Program-made: the position numbers and the translations under genes
The notes under the pieces: model-generated
Databases searched by the model: none
The model's input: the letters and a program-made list of their open reading frames with translations, nothing else
What the model was told of the DNA's origin: nothing
Shown here: positions 24,054-24,120 of the stretch, piece by piece
Position numbering within the stretch: position 1 is the first letter of the stretch
Layout: every line of letters begins with the position of its first letter
Assembly (NCBI GenBank): GCA_964611385.1
Contig: CAZSXS010000057.1
Location: forward strand, 1 to 24,120
Origin: CAZSXS01 sp964611385
Lineage (GTDB): Bacteria > Bacillota > Clostridia > Lachnospirales > CAYPQA01
Reading direction: 5' to 3'
DNA: 24,120 nucleotides

Positions 24054-24120
24054 TTATGTATACACAGTCACATTGACCTTCAAAAGGTCCCCGTTGCTCT
24101 GAACCGGCACCTCCCGGACC
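24054..24120 (-). CDS. 3' end of an unidentified upstream gene (partial)
   Basis: The last 21 codons before a TAA TAA double stop read VREVPVQSNGDLLKVNVTVYT, an alternating beta-strand-like sequence that looks like a real protein end. The gene enters from beyond the window edge, ends 26 bases before the reductase start and is on the same strand. The family cannot be named from so short a piece. It is possible that this is chance open frame. Confidence 0.45.
   Translation of the reverse strand, partial: VREVPVQSNGDLLKVNVTVYT

Noticed and set aside
24074..24090. Inverted repeat GACCTT-TTG-AAGGTC upstream of the reductase, resembling a MerR-type operator
   Set aside because: It falls inside a frame that reads as the end of an upstream gene, and no well-spaced promoter accompanies it. 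A coding explanation is at least as good.

Overview
The window looks like chromosome of an anaerobic Gram-positive bacterium of class Clostridia (Bacillota). The evidence is strong AAGGAGG-type ribosome binding sites, a Firmicute-type S12, a metG-tatD-yabE gene order as in Bacillus, and an arylpyruvate ferredoxin oxidoreductase subunit next to a phenylacetate-CoA ligase, typical of anaerobes that ferment amino acids. The tRNA genes do not encode CCA. The genus cannot be named from the sequence. Nearly all genes lie on the minus strand; only three tRNAs and one sensor kinase are on the plus strand.

Layout, left to right. Bases 1-5171: iorA, a phenylacetate-CoA ligase (paaK-like) and a sodium:solute symporter, all minus, with copies of a palindromic repeat in the gaps. 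The first two fit oxidation of aromatic 2-oxo acids to aryl-acetyl-CoA, then release of the acid with ATP. Bases 5284-7885: a two-gene polyamine operon (carboxynorspermidine/carboxyspermidine dehydrogenase, then nspC) with its own promoter and a strong terminator. Bases 7982-8338: a tRNA-Pro(GGG), tRNA-Val(UAC), tRNA-Met(CAU) unit with promoter and terminator. Bases 8419-11220: a membrane LytS-like histidine kinase (plus) convergent with a secreted YHYH-motif protein that carries 12-residue tandem repeats.

Bases 11391-18018: an exported 3D-domain cell-wall protein with 19-residue Ala-rich repeats, then tatD, metG and tex (transcribed tex to metG to tatD to the 3D gene). Bases 18019-18444 hold no gene: they contain two inverted copies of the palindromic repeat around a terminator. 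Bases 18445-22788: the str operon rpsL-rpsG-fusA-tuf with a near-consensus promoter. Bases 22853-24120: an aldo/keto reductase with a C-terminal double [4Fe-4S] ferredoxin module, and the last codons of a probable upstream gene.

Most of the window is ordinary core genome. I see no CRISPR, phage, transposase or defence system. The most unusual signal is the interspersed repeat (four copies, one cut by the window edge). Three copies have a 28-29 bp hairpin whose stem sequence differs from copy to copy while pairing is kept, around an invariant seven-base loop.
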